Source: Catellatospora coxensis
GTDB taxonomy: Bacteria; Actinomycetota; Actinomycetes; Mycobacteriales; Micromonosporaceae
Direction of reading: 5' to 3'
DNA length: 64,000 bases
NCBI RefSeq assembly: GCF_016862635.1
Contig: NZ_BONI01000042.1
Coordinates: forward strand, 16,841-80,840
Shown here piece by piece: positions 8,135 through 16,543 of the stretch. The position numbers and the translations under genes were made by a program. How positions within the stretch are numbered: the first letter of the stretch is position 1; the number at the start of each line of letters is the position of its first letter. The notes beneath the pieces were generated by a model. The model was not told the DNA's origin. It made no database searches and worked only from the letters and a program-made list of their open reading frames with translations.

Positions 8135-9243
8135 CCATGGACGCCACTGGTCCGGCCGTAAGCCGCTTCCCTCTCGTAGCCAGGCCAAGGCCGACCAGCG
8201 GCCCGCTGCCCGTACGGGTCGCCGACCTGAGTGCCCGCGCTGAGGCGGCCGACCTGGACAATGACCTGGCTGGGGCATCGTCGGTGTTCAACCTGGCCGC
8301 CCTCATCGCATCCGATTGCGGGCTGCCCGACCTGGCACGCCAGTGGTGCCACGACCATGCCGCCCTCCACCTGCGCGCCCTCCCGCGGGGCGCACAGGTG
8401 GCGCGGCACGCCCTGGAACCACTGGTCAACCTCGCCCGCCTGCACATCCGCGGCGGCAACGGGGAAGAAGCATTCCGGCTGCTGGACAACCTCTATCGGG
8501 CCGTCGCCTCCCGCACCAGCACGGTCATCGACGGCATCGACGTTCCCGGCGAACTCACCACCTCTGATGCCGATCACCGCCAGCTGCGACAGTGGCTGTG
8601 GAGCGTGCACCTGTCCGACGGTACCCGAGCCCTGACCAGCCTCGGACGATGGCAGGACGCACACCGGCACGTGCTGCTCCACAGGGGCGTCGGCGACCTC
8701 ATGCTCGACGGGCGGCAGACAGCCGTCATCGCCCAAGCAACCGGAGGCGATGTTCCCGCCGCCGTCACGCTCATCGACACGACCGAGCCCGGCGAGTCCT
8801 GGCAGGCGGCGGTCACCGCGTGCCTGCGCGTGCTCTGCACCGGTGGAAGCACTCCGGCCAGGGAACATATCGACACGATGTTCGGCCGGTACAAGGAGGT
8901 CGTGCGGACACCGGCGACGGTGCCATTCCACACCCGGCTCGGCCTCTGCATGATCGACGCCGCCGGGGGTGTCGATCACAAGGCCGGCCGAGCGGTCGCA
9001 CTTGATCTGATCGAGCACGCGATGGCCGACCGCGACGTTATCACGATCAGCGACGTGATGGCCCACGACGGTTGCGTTTCCCGGCTGCGACCGGACCAGG
9101 CCCGCGACCTCGCAGCAGCGCTGGAAGCCAGCGAGCTTGGCCGGGGATCCATTCCGTCGGCGCTGTACGTTGCCCTCACATCGGCCCTTTCGACAAGCGC
9201 TGCAGTCCTCGACCGCCTGCTCGACAGCACCGATCGAACCTGA
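8131..9243 (+). CDS. Unknown protein coupled to the lanthipeptide operon
   Basis: The 370-residue protein starts at ATG 8131, overlapping the methyltransferase stop in ATGA, so it is very probably translated with the biosynthetic genes. It is largely helical in composition, with repeated A/L-rich segments such as LARQWCHDHAALHLRAL and VNLARLHIRGGNGEEAFRLLDNLYRAV that resemble tetratricopeptide-type helix pairs. No catalytic motif, signal peptide or membrane segment is visible. A scaffold or regulatory role in peptide modification is possible, but the function is unknown. It is the last gene of the operon. Confidence 0.8.
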   Translation: MTMDATGPAVSRFPLVARPRPTSGPLPVRVADLSARAEAADLDNDLAGASSVFNLAALIASDCGLPDLARQWCHDHAALHLRALPRGAQVARHALEPLVNLARLHIRGGNGEEAFRLLDNLYRAVASRTSTVIDGIDVPGELTTSDADHRQLRQWLWSVHLSDGTRALTSLGRWQDAHRHVLLHRGVGDLMLDGRQTAVIAQATGGDVPAAVTLIDTTEPGESWQAAVTACLRVLCTGGSTPAREHIDTMFGRYKEVVRTPATVPFHTRLGLCMIDAAGGVDHKAGRAVALDLIEHAMADRDVITISDVMAHDGCVSRLRPDQARDLAAALEASELGRGSIPSALYVALTSALSTSAAVLDRLLDSTDRT

Positions 9244-9250
9244 GACGAGA

Positions 9251-9277
9251 GCTGCCGCACCGCGTTAGCGGGGCAGC
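9251..9277 (+). terminator. Possible terminator after the lanthipeptide operon
   Basis: GCTGCC (9251-9256) pairs with GGCAGC (9272-9277) shortly after the last operon stop, with further partial pairing inside. No T-tract follows. Weak candidate. Confidence 0.35.
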
Positions 9278-9370
9278 AGGTGCTGGGTCCGGTTCAGGTG
9301 GCCGTGTTCAGTGACAAGCGGCGTGCGGTAGGACAGCAGGGTGTCGGGCCGATCATGCATGATGCCGCTC

Positions 9371-10573
9371 ATGTTGGAGACCTTGGACGATGTGCCCTGG
9401 GACAAGCTGACGCACGCTTATGGCGCCGCTGCCGATGTGCCGGTGTTGATCAGGTTGCTGGCTTCGGCCGACACGGAAACGCGAGATCAGGCTCGATACG
9501 AGCTCTACGGGAACATCTTCCATCAGGGCACCCGTTTCGAGGCCAGCGCCTACGCGGTGCCGTTCCTGGTAGAGCTGGCGCTGGAGCCGACCGTCCCGGA
9601 CCGAGCCGAGATCGTCGGGCTGCTGACTGATCTGGCGGTCGGCCACCAGTACGAGTACATGGTGAGCCCGTTCCCCGTGGAGGAGCTGCGCTCGGCTGTG
9701 GGCGGGTTCGGCGCCGCGTGGCGGGCCGAGGTGAGCGCTCGCTATGTGTGGTGGGTGCAGGACATCGAGCATCGGGAGCCGCCGCACGAGGTCGAGCGAA
9801 CGATCGCGACCAGCCTGGACGAGCTGCGGGTGTACGAGGACGTGCGGGATGCGGTGCCCCAGCTGATCACGCTGCTGGACGGCGCGGACGACGAGCTGGT
9901 GGGCGCGGCGGCCCACGCGCTGGCCTGGTTTCCCGAGCAAGCGGTGTTGACCGTGCCCGTGCTGACCGCGGTCGCGGCCGACGAGGCCCAGGGACCGGGG
10001 CTCCGGGCGACAGCGCTGCTCGCGGCAGGCATGGCGGGGCGCGACTCGCGCCTGCTGTCGGACCTGCTGGCACGGCTGATCCACGACAGTGACGAGGATC
10101 TGCGCTGGGCCGCCGCGGGGACATGGGCGCTGACCGCCGGGTCGGATACGCCGGACGCCGCGAAGGCCGTGCTGCGGATGCTTGGCGAGTCTGCTGGCAA
10201 TGACGAGGACTACTGGCTGGCGTGGCGGTGGAACCGGGCCGACTGGTCCCTGGCGCTGCTCGACGCCGTCGATGAGGAGATGGCGGCGCAGGTGCGGCGG
10301 GTACGGGTCGCGGCGGCGCTGGAGGAACGTTGGAATGAGGGCGCCATGTGGCACAACCGGCTGGTGGACCCGTTCAACCTCGCCTATCCGGACGGCGAGC
10401 CGGATGGGCCCGTGCCGTTCGCTGAGCTGACCTCCGCGCAGCGGTGCCTGGTGGAGTTCCTCGTGGCCCATCCCGAGGCGCTCGAGGGCGGCCACCGGGG
10501 CGGGGGCCACCTCCTGCGCTGGCATTGTCTGCCCGACGAGCATCCGGTGCTGGCGGCGTTCGCCGGCTCGTGA
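9371..10573 (+). CDS. HEAT-repeat protein
   Basis: About 400 residues of paired amphipathic helices, for example TLLDGADDELVGAAAHALAW, LRATALLAAGMAGRDS and DEDLRWAAAGTWAL, fit HEAT/PBS-lyase-like repeats, which usually mediate protein-protein contacts. No catalytic motif is seen. I chose ATG 9371; in-frame ATG 9362 and GTG 9341 are alternatives and no strong ribosome site decides between them. It stands alone between the lanthipeptide operon and hypothetical genes. The partner and role are unknown. Confidence 0.75.
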   Translation: MLETLDDVPWDKLTHAYGAAADVPVLIRLLASADTETRDQARYELYGNIFHQGTRFEASAYAVPFLVELALEPTVPDRAEIVGLLTDLAVGHQYEYMVSPFPVEELRSAVGGFGAAWRAEVSARYVWWVQDIEHREPPHEVERTIATSLDELRVYEDVRDAVPQLITLLDGADDELVGAAAHALAWFPEQAVLTVPVLTAVAADEAQGPGLRATALLAAGMAGRDSRLLSDLLARLIHDSDEDLRWAAAGTWALTAGSDTPDAAKAVLRMLGESAGNDEDYWLAWRWNRADWSLALLDAVDEEMAAQVRRVRVAAALEERWNEGAMWHNRLVDPFNLAYPDGEPDGPVPFAELTSAQRCLVEFLVAHPEALEGGHRGGGHLLRWHCLPDEHPVLAAFAGS

Positions 10574-10612
10574 ACATCCGGCTCCAGTGGTACCTGCAAG
10601 GCAGTATTCGGC

Positions 10613-11050
10613 TCAGATAGTGGCCGTGTTGGTGGCCCAGCCACAGGCGGTCAGCGCGCGGAGGATCAGTGCAATGATCGGACGTGGTCGGCCGAGCCGG
10701 ACGGCGATCTGCGCGACCGACACGGCGCCCATGCGGTGCATCAGCTCCATCACGTCGCCCATGTCGGCTACCAGCGGAGCGGTCGGCGACACGTCGTAGG
10801 CGGCCGAGGTCAGCAGCCATACCCGTGCGGTGTCCCCGTGCACGGCTGACGACCCGGCGGGGAAGTGCGGGCCGCCGTATGCGGCCATGACCCGGCGGGC
10901 GGTCACGGTCGCCGTGCACGGCCATGCCTCGTGTGCGCATCGTGCCTGGTCGCATCGCCGCCCATCGTCGACGGGCCGGTGCCGGCCGAGCACGTACTCG
11001 GCGTCGCGGTAGGTCTGGTCAGATCGCCTGGGCATCGCGGTGGCATCCAT
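10613..11050 (-). CDS. Hypothetical protein with winged-helix-like C-terminus
   Basis: A 145-residue reverse-strand frame. Its C-terminal third, MELMHRMGAVSVAQIAVRLG followed by a second helix, looks like a short winged-helix DNA-binding unit of the kind in DUF742-type proteins. The N-terminal half is Arg/Cys-rich and unrecognised. Overlapping frames on both strands compete, so the call rests on this pattern and codon bias. Function unknown. Confidence 0.5.
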   Translation of the reverse strand: MDATAMPRRSDQTYRDAEYVLGRHRPVDDGRRCDQARCAHEAWPCTATVTARRVMAAYGGPHFPAGSSAVHGDTARVWLLTSAAYDVSPTAPLVADMGDVMELMHRMGAVSVAQIAVRLGRPRPIIALILRALTACGWATNTATI

Positions 11051-11320
11051 GGACGTGAGGGATATCTATGGACGCTCGTGACTACAGGAAGATCAAGTGG
11101 TCCGCGATGATCTGCTAACCTGCGACAGCTCTCCGAGCCGGTGGTGTGACTTTCAGCGCCAGTTGTCACAGGGATGCCGGCGGCCATGGCTGAGCATCGG
11201 CCCGCAGCGGCCGCAGCTTGGCTCGATGGTTCCGACAGGCCAGTGGAGCCGCGGCTCGGCGGGTGGGATGTCGCCGCCAATTGCGCGACCCCGGCGGGCG
11301 CGGGACGGCAGACTGGACCG

Positions 11321-11740
11321 GTGATCGACCGTGTGCCAGCGTTGACCGAGCACGATGACCGATGGGTGCTGCCGTTTCGGGGCTTGACGGTCACACAGAT
11401 TCAGATCGACTTCGCGTTCGGGCTCAATCTCGACGACCAGGGCGCAGTCAGGATCAGCAATACCGCGACGCTGGGGTGGGTCAACATCGCTGCGCATCCT
11501 GACAAGGTCGTGCTGGAGCCGGAACGTCAGGACGTCGCCGCTGGCCTCCAACTGTTCAACACGCAGGTGACGTCGGCGGTCGCGTTCAAGTCCGGCGCGC
11601 TGCGCATCGTTTTCGCCAACGGCCGCAAGCTGACGGTTGACCCGGATTCGGACTACGAGGCGTGGACGGCGACGGGCCCCAACCGCATGCTCATCGTGAG
11701 CTTGCCGGGCGGCGACCTGGCCGTATGGCCGTCACGATGA
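11321..11740 (+). CDS. DUF6188-like small protein
   Basis: The 139-residue product starting at GTG 11321 contains FRGLTVTQIQIDFAFGLNLD near the N-terminus, a central LRIVFANGRKLTVDPDSDYE stretch and a SLPGGDLAVW end, a pattern I associate with DUF6188, small beta-rich actinobacterial proteins of unknown role. A longer frame to 11174 adds an unstructured Ala/Arg-rich N-terminus and is less likely. Proteins of this type often occur singly in accessory DNA. A link to toxin immunity has been suggested for similar small proteins but is not supported here. Confidence 0.65.
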   Translation: MIDRVPALTEHDDRWVLPFRGLTVTQIQIDFAFGLNLDDQGAVRISNTATLGWVNIAAHPDKVVLEPERQDVAAGLQLFNTQVTSAVAFKSGALRIVFANGRKLTVDPDSDYEAWTATGPNRMLIVSLPGGDLAVWPSR

Positions 11741-12048
11741 TGATGTAACCGACTCGGCTTGTGCTTGAGCGTTGGCCCAGTTTGGACTAGGTCGTAGCCG
11801 AGTCTGTGTTGTCGATCTGCTCGGCCGGGCTCGTGGTAAAGGCTTCGAGGCGTCGCCGGAGCTGGCGGTAATGGCCCACCGGCGTCGTGGCTGGCAGTGA
11901 TAGCCGCCACTTTCGGCTGGTTGTCGCAACAGCACCTCTGCCTGCTGGCCTGGGATCGGCCTGCTGAGACCGGGTTGGGCACAACAGTTCGGCAGACGCG
12001 CTGCAGCAAGGCTTGGGCTTCTGGGCCGAGCGGTGGGAAGCTGTCGGA
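11741..12048. other. Intergenic region without a recognised gene
   Basis: About 300 bases with no frame resembling a known protein. Base composition stays high in GC, but stop codons interrupt the better frames. No hairpin or repeat of note was found. Confidence 0.4.
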
Positions 12049-12543
12049 GTGACAGGCGGGCAGGCTGAGCGGTCGGGCGCGGTGATGGACCGGGCGCGGC
12101 GGGAGGTGCTGGGCAGCGCGCTGGCTACGGAGATGACGCACCTCAGCGCGGCGTTGTGGAATCAGGGCGCACGCGGACGGCTGGAGTCGGTCGCCGTCGA
12201 CATCGACAAGCAGCCTGGTGCCGCCGACGTGATCGCGGACGCATTCGACCTGGCCTATTCGCGTCCTTCGGCGGAGCTGGTTCGGGTCAGCAACGGTGCC
12301 GCGGGTGTGGTCGTGCTGGCGCACGGCCCGTCGTGGTCGGTGGTCGCGCGCTCGGGCGGGCCGGTGTTGCTGCTGATCAACGGGACCGCGGCCGTGCTGC
12401 GGGTCGATCTGGACTTCAGCTGGCAGATGGAGCTGAAGGCGCTGGTGTCGGCTCTGGTACGCGCTGGGCGGGGATTGCCGCCGGTGGACGAGTCGCTGTC
12501 GCCGCCTCCGCCTTCGGACGGGCCGTGGCGCTCGCGTCGGTGA
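12049..12543 (+). CDS. Hypothetical protein, roadblock-like size
   Basis: A 164-residue frame from GTG 12049 (ATG 12085 is an alternative) with alternating hydrophobic stretches such as AAGVVVLAHGPSWSVVA and GGPVLLLINGTAAVLRVDLD, suggesting a small alpha/beta fold. Its last 40 codons are Pro/Ser-rich and overlap the end of the convergent HTH gene (12416-12543). No family is recognised with confidence; function unknown. Confidence 0.5.
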   Translation: MTGGQAERSGAVMDRARREVLGSALATEMTHLSAALWNQGARGRLESVAVDIDKQPGAADVIADAFDLAYSRPSAELVRVSNGAAGVVVLAHGPSWSVVARSGGPVLLLINGTAAVLRVDLDFSWQMELKALVSALVRAGRGLPPVDESLSPPPPSDGPWRSRR

Positions 12544-13264
12544 GGTGGGCGGCCAGGCGGGCTTCGGCACGCTGTCGGCGTTTGTAGGCGGTCGTGACGG
12601 CGATGCCCAAGGCTCCGGCCGCATCGGCCAGCCGGTGTCCGTCGAGGCGGGTCGCGGCGATCAGTTCGACGTCTGCGGCGGCCAGGCCGTTGCCGCTGGC
12701 GCGCATCTGCTCGGCGGCCTCGTACAGGGCCTGGCGCGGGGCATCGGAATGGTCGGGTGGCGGCGCTGGTAGGTGCTCAGAATCGGTCGGGGTGGGTCGT
12801 GCCTGGTGGGCGGCGAGTCGGCGGCCGGCGGTGGCGGTGGCGGTGTCGAGGAGCCTGCCGGGAATGTTCGTGGCGGCCGGGTCGATGACGGCCAGGCGAC
12901 GCAGGAAGCTGTAGGCCAGGTCGGCGTCGAGGTCGGCGCGCTGAACGGGGTCGTACGGCCTGACCTTCGCGCGCCAGCCCATCAGCCCCGGTAGGGCCAG
13001 TCCGAGCGCGAGCAGCCGCGTCCGCGGGCCTGTCGCGGGATCGCGGGAGTTCAGTACGACGCGTGCCCAGATCCGGTCGACCTCGTCGAGGCTGGTGGCG
13101 GGGTTGAGTAGATGGCCGCTGAGCTGTATCGGCGTCATGTAGGTTTGCGGCAGGCCGTCGCCGAGGCTGCCTGCCGGGATGATCCAGGTCAGTGCGTCGA
13201 AGACGTTGCCGAACCAGTCCAGCAGGGGTCCGTCTCGGACGAATACGGGATCTACCGCAGTCAT
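12416..13264 (-). CDS. Sigma-region-4-like helix-turn-helix protein
   Basis: The 282-residue protein ends in an HTH resembling sigma factor region 4: VELIAATRLDGHRLADAAG, then LGIAVTTAYKRRQRAEARLA (about residues 195-240). The N-terminal 150 residues (DWFGNVFDALTWIIPAGSLG) are typical of regulators carried on actinobacterial integrative elements, not of full sigma factors, since regions 2 and 3 are absent. The C-terminus is a Pro/Ala-rich tail. It is probably a DNA-binding regulator of the adjacent mobile module. A broken frame lies immediately upstream (13321-13596). Confidence 0.65.
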   Translation of the reverse strand: MTAVDPVFVRDGPLLDWFGNVFDALTWIIPAGSLGDGLPQTYMTPIQLSGHLLNPATSLDEVDRIWARVVLNSRDPATGPRTRLLALGLALPGLMGWRAKVRPYDPVQRADLDADLAYSFLRRLAVIDPAATNIPGRLLDTATATAGRRLAAHQARPTPTDSEHLPAPPPDHSDAPRQALYEAAEQMRASGNGLAAADVELIAATRLDGHRLADAAGALGIAVTTAYKRRQRAEARLAAHLTDASATARPKAEAATATRPPAAIPAQRVPEPTPAPSAPSAS

Positions 13265-13320
13265 CTGCTCGATTCTGGCCCTGACATCGGCGTTGACCTA
13301 GCCGACATGCCGAGTCGCGC

Positions 13321-13596
13321 TCATGTTCGTTGATCGCCTCCCCGGCCACCACCGCCGGGGCAACCACGGTCGGTCAGCTCGGCCGCTCTCGGCAGGTCCG
13401 CCGCCGCGAGCGCACCCAGCCGCGCCCAGCGCCGGTCGCGGCACAAAACGCGGCGCGGGCTGCGGGGTCCGCCGTGGTGGCGTCGATGCCGCGCGGCAGC
13501 GTCCAGGCCAGCCACGCCGACCGGTCGTCGGCGCAGGAAGGATGGGCGCGGCTAGGTCGCCGCGACGTACATCAGGTCCCGGTGAGCGACTTTCAT
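13321..13596 (-). pseudogene. Remnant of a frameshifted gene of the mobile region
   Basis: On the reverse strand a plausible start (MKVAHRDLMYVAAT) at 13596 runs into a stop. A neighbouring frame then reads ADDRSAWLAWTLPRGIDATT and ARAAFCAATGA, and a third frame reads LGALAAADLPRAAELTDRG. Each segment has coding-like GC-rich third positions, and together they look like one protein broken by two frameshifts. The family is not recognised. Sequencing error or decay could both explain it. Confidence 0.4.
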
Positions 13597-13807
13597 CGAC
13601 TGATCATGCCCGCTGGATAGTGCGCGTAGCCCGGTTGTCGCCCGCGCCCAGATCAGACGCCATCTGCCTGGCGTCCGAAGCCCACCCTGTGAACGGACAT
13701 CCTGTGCCGTGCGTCACAGGCGGTCGAATCCGGGGGCAGGCCGCGCCTGTCCCATAGGTAGAAGTGCTGCGCGCCTTGGGCTTCGGGCGCGCAGAACGTG
13801 TTCGTGG

Positions 13808-13838
13808 CCAGCCCGCACCGGTTCCCGGTGCGGGCTGG
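13808..13838 (+). terminator. Perfect 14-bp hairpin with pyrimidine tail
   Basis: CCAGCCCGCACCGG (13808-13821) pairs with CCGGTGCGGGCTGG (13825-13838) around a 3-nt loop, followed by CTCTTCTTCTCTTCT. This is a strong intrinsic-terminator-like structure only 25 bases before the next start, so it may act as an attenuator of the DUF2637 gene. Confidence 0.65.
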
Positions 13839-13863
13839 CTCTTCTTCTCTTCTGGAGGCAGTG

Positions 13864-14628
13864 ATGACCTTGCAACAACCTGTTCCATTGTCCCGTGGCC
13901 GTGACCCGGCCGAGGCCCCGTCCCCAGCAGGCCAGGACACTCGGACCGCGCGGACCGTGGTCGGGCACCGAACCGAGGACCGGGTCCAGATCCTGATCAT
14001 GCTGGCGATCGGGTTGGCCGCTGCGGCGGCGTCGTTCACCCACGTTCACGATGTGGCCGAGGAGCATGGCCAGCCAGGCTGGTTGGCCTGGGCGGACGCG
14101 GTCATCTTGGAGCTGATGTCCGTGGCGTCGGGACTGGAGTTGCGGCGGCGCAAACGACTCGGACTGGGCGTGTTCTTCCCGGCTTCGGTGTTGGTGGTGG
14201 CGGTGTTGCTGTCGCTGGCGGCGCAGGTCGTGGAGGCCGAGCGGTCGGTCATCGGGTGGCTGGCCGCGATGCTCCCAGCGGTGGGGTTCCTGGCCATGGT
14301 GAAGATCGCGATGGGCCGCGCCGACGGCACCCCACCCGGTTCCGGACCCGGCCAAGAGCCCGGTGGGGTGGCGGACCGGTCCGGGACCAGTCCCGCAGGC
14401 CCGGACATCGACCCGGAGGTGGCCGCGCTGCTGCCGGCCGCGCTGGCGGCGGCACACGAGTTGACTGCAACGGGCGAGGCGGTGTCGCGGGCGAGCGTGG
14501 CCCGGCGGCTGCGTGCCCAGGGTCATGCCTTGTCCAACGCCACCGCCAACGACCTCATGCGCCACGTGCGCGGCACCACCCCAAAGGGGGCGGCGGCACC
14601 ATCCAACCCGGAGGCCGTCGTCTCATAG
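13864..14628 (+). CDS. DUF2637/SpdB-like membrane protein of a mobile element
   Basis: The 254-residue protein has four hydrophobic segments between about residues 40 and 155 (ILIMLAIGLAAAAASFTHVHD, WADAVILELMSVASG, VLVVAVLLSLAAQVVEA, AMLPAVGFLAMVKIAMG), matching DUF2637 proteins of actinobacterial plasmids and integrative elements, some called SpdB for plasmid spread. A winged-helix-like tail (SRASVARRLRAQGHALSNAT) follows. ATG 13864 is preceded by GGAGG at 13854; GTG 13861 is an alternative. It leads the replication-relaxation gene. It probably acts in the membrane during element transfer. Confidence 0.75.
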   Translation: MTLQQPVPLSRGRDPAEAPSPAGQDTRTARTVVGHRTEDRVQILIMLAIGLAAAAASFTHVHDVAEEHGQPGWLAWADAVILELMSVASGLELRRRKRLGLGVFFPASVLVVAVLLSLAAQVVEAERSVIGWLAAMLPAVGFLAMVKIAMGRADGTPPGSGPGQEPGGVADRSGTSPAGPDIDPEVAALLPAALAAAHELTATGEAVSRASVARRLRAQGHALSNATANDLMRHVRGTTPKGAAAPSNPEAVVS

Positions 14629-14841
14629 CCGGTTGTCGGGCCTGGCGGAGAGTAGCGCTGACAGCGCAAGCAGTCCACGGTCCGAATCGCTCGATTTTCT
14701 GACAGCGCCAGTGCTGTTGGCCACAGCACCGCCGGGCACAAGCCATCAACACCGGCCCGGCCTGGCACAGGCGGCTCAACCTCTCGGACCTACCGACCCG
14801 GGGCCGGATCCACATCTTCTCCGACAACAGGGAGCAACGAC

Positions 14842-15135
14842 ATGACCATGACCACGACACCGATGCTGATGACCACGGCCTTCCGCTCCGGCGCGCTCAC
14901 GTCGCCGCACGACATCGCCCACCGGTCGGCGATCACTGACAGCGCGACCGAGTCCTCGCGGCGGGATCACCGCTGGGGCGCTCGGGTGCGGCCCCGGCTG
15001 GGGGCTCGCCTTGAGACGAGCCCCCAGCCGAATCCTCTGACAGGCGCGACGCCGCAGCGTTTGCCCACTTCGCGGGTCGGGCCGGATGAGCCCGATAACC
15101 CAGGTGGGTTCTCCCCTGGGCGGGGTGGCGCATGA
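14842..15135 (+). CDS. Small hypothetical protein coupled to the replication-relaxation gene
   Basis: A 97-residue frame starts at ATG 14842 behind AGGGAG and ends so that its TGA overlaps the next ATG (ATGA at 15132), which supports translation. The sequence is low-complexity (Thr, Pro, Arg) without a recognisable domain. A perfect 14-bp hairpin (14995-15030) lies inside it, so the frame may instead be a leader with an attenuator. Function unknown. Confidence 0.4.
   Translation: MTMTTTPMLMTTAFRSGALTSPHDIAHRSAITDSATESSRRDHRWGARVRPRLGARLETSPQPNPLTGATPQRLPTSRVGPDEPDNPGGFSPGRGGA
14995..15030 (+). terminator. Perfect 14-bp hairpin upstream of the replication-relaxation gene
   Basis: CGGCTGGGGGCTCG (14995-15008) pairs with CGAGCCCCCAGCCG (15017-15030) around an 8-nt loop. 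No T-tract follows. It may attenuate transcription or translation of the gene starting at 15132. Confidence 0.55.
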
Positions 15136-16004
15136 AAACAAACGATGACATCGTCCTGCGGGTGCAGTCCCGGTTGACCGACCGAGACTGGACGCTGCTG
15201 TGCTGGCTGTTCGACCACGGGGTGCTGACCACCCCGCAGGTCACCACGGCGCTGTTCCCGTCACCGCGTACCGCCCAGCAGCGGCTGCTGGAGCTGATGC
15301 AGATGAAGGTGATCGACCGGTTCCGGCCGCACCGCCCCGACGGCGGCACCTACCCCTGGTCCTACGTCCTTGCCCATCCCGGTGTGCTGCTGGTGGCCTC
15401 GTCCTACGGCGTGAAGCCGCCGAGGCCCGCCGAAACCGCCGCGCGCCGCCACCGGCTGGCCACCAGCCGCAACCACGCCCACACCGCCGGAGTCAACGGC
15501 TTCTTCACCGACCTGGCCGGGCACGCCCGCCGTAACCCGCCCACGCGGCTGCTGCGCTGGGACCCCGAGCCCGGCCGGTCCGCAAGCGTTTACCTGCAGC
15601 CCGACGGCTACGCCGAGTGGAGCGAACAGGACACGTTTGTGGCGCTGCTGTTCGAGTACGACACCGGCACCGAGCAGCTGTCGGTGCTCACCGGCAAGAT
15701 CGAAAGGTATCAGGAGGCGATCACCTACAGCGAAGCCCCGCCCTGGCCGCTGCTGTTCCGGCTGCACTCCGCCCGCCGGGAAGCGGCCCTGCACGAACGG
15801 ATCAGCGACCTGCACACGCCCGTGCCCGTGGCGACCATCGCCGCTGACCGGCTCAGCCCCGCAGAAACCCCCGCCGACCGGATCTGGTCGATCCCCGGCC
15901 GGCGCGGCCTGCACCGGCTCATCGAACTGCGCGCGCTCTACGACCATGCCTTGGCGACGTGGCAGTACGCCCCGGCGGTGCTGGAGCGGCGCAAACGCAG
16001 GTAG
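15132..16004 (+). CDS. Replication-relaxation family protein
   Basis: The 290-residue protein starts with a winged-helix region (RDWTLLCWLFDHGVLTTPQV, then a second helix ending TAQQRLLELMQM) and continues with a nuclease-like alpha/beta region containing PDGYAEW and FVALLFEYDTGTEQLSVL (about residues 155-185). This is the layout of the Replic_Relax family found on actinobacterial plasmids, phages and integrative elements, thought to help initiate replication or process DNA. ATG 15132 overlaps the stop of the upstream small frame. It supports the view that 12-20 kb is element-derived. Confidence 0.8.
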   Translation: MKTNDDIVLRVQSRLTDRDWTLLCWLFDHGVLTTPQVTTALFPSPRTAQQRLLELMQMKVIDRFRPHRPDGGTYPWSYVLAHPGVLLVASSYGVKPPRPAETAARRHRLATSRNHAHTAGVNGFFTDLAGHARRNPPTRLLRWDPEPGRSASVYLQPDGYAEWSEQDTFVALLFEYDTGTEQLSVLTGKIERYQEAITYSEAPPWPLLFRLHSARREAALHERISDLHTPVPVATIAADRLSPAETPADRIWSIPGRRGLHRLIELRALYDHALATWQYAPAVLERRKRR

Positions 16005-16036
16005 CCGGAGCGCACCTCATCCAGGCCGACCTCGCC

Positions 16037-16180
16037 ATGCACGACGCCAAGGACCGCGAAGCGGGCTGCGCCGGCTACGACTCGACCCACGGCGCGGCAA
16101 CGGTGGCCGACCGGCCCTTCGAACGCGACCGCGACCGCCGCCACGACCGCACCGCCGCCGAGCCAGAGTCAGCCCTCTGA
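16037..16180 (+). CDS. Possible 47-residue protein
   Basis: A short frame from ATG 16037 to 16180 is rich in Arg, Asp and His, downstream of the replication-relaxation gene. No ribosome site or family is evident. It may be non-coding; it is listed because it fills the space before the terminator-like hairpin at 16186. Confidence 0.2.
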   Translation: MHDAKDREAGCAGYDSTHGAATVADRPFERDRDRRHDRTAAEPESAL

Positions 16181-16185
16181 GGATG

Positions 16186-16218
16186 GAGGTCCTCGGCGGC
16201 GCCGCCGCCTGGGACCTC
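16186..16218 (+). terminator. GC-rich terminator-like hairpin
   Basis: GAGGTCC (16186-16192) pairs with GGACCTC (16212-16218), and inside it GGCGGC pairs with GCCGCC (16195-16206). It follows the replication-relaxation gene and probably ends that transcript. Confidence 0.55.
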
Positions 16219-16543
16219 ACTCACAGCAACCGGGCATCGGCGTTCTCCGCTGTCGGTTGCATGTCGGTCCGCTGTCGGGCTGGTCGTCGGTCAGCCGTCG
16301 CCCAAGATCTGCCAGGGTCGCGGTCGTCCACGCCCACCTGCCTGCACTCGTAGGCGTTCAACGTCCGCCGGTGGAAGTCAGACTCCCTATCGGGAGTTCT
16401 CCCCGGGGGCTGGAAAGGTTTGGAGGTTATGACGGACGTGGTTACCGACCGCGTTGGTCAGCCGCGACGGTCGCGCACCGCCACGACCCGAGCCGTGGCT
16501 CCCGCGGCACAGGCATGGGCACCGAGGTCGTCTTCGAGCGGCG
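16219..16543. other. Intergenic region without a recognised gene
   Basis: Short competing frames only. GACTCCCTATCGGGAGTTC near 16380-16398 contains the short dyad CTCCC/GGGAG. Nothing else was recognised before the convergent lipoprotein gene. Confidence 0.35.

Larger units (their letters stand above)
13265..13863. other. Gap holding a broken frame and an attenuator-like hairpin
   Basis: Apart from the remnant at 13321-13596 and the hairpin at 13808-13838, this stretch has only short competing frames. A second imperfect hairpin, CTGCGCGC paired with GCGCGCAG, lies near 13767-13793. No intact gene was identified. Confidence 0.45.
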
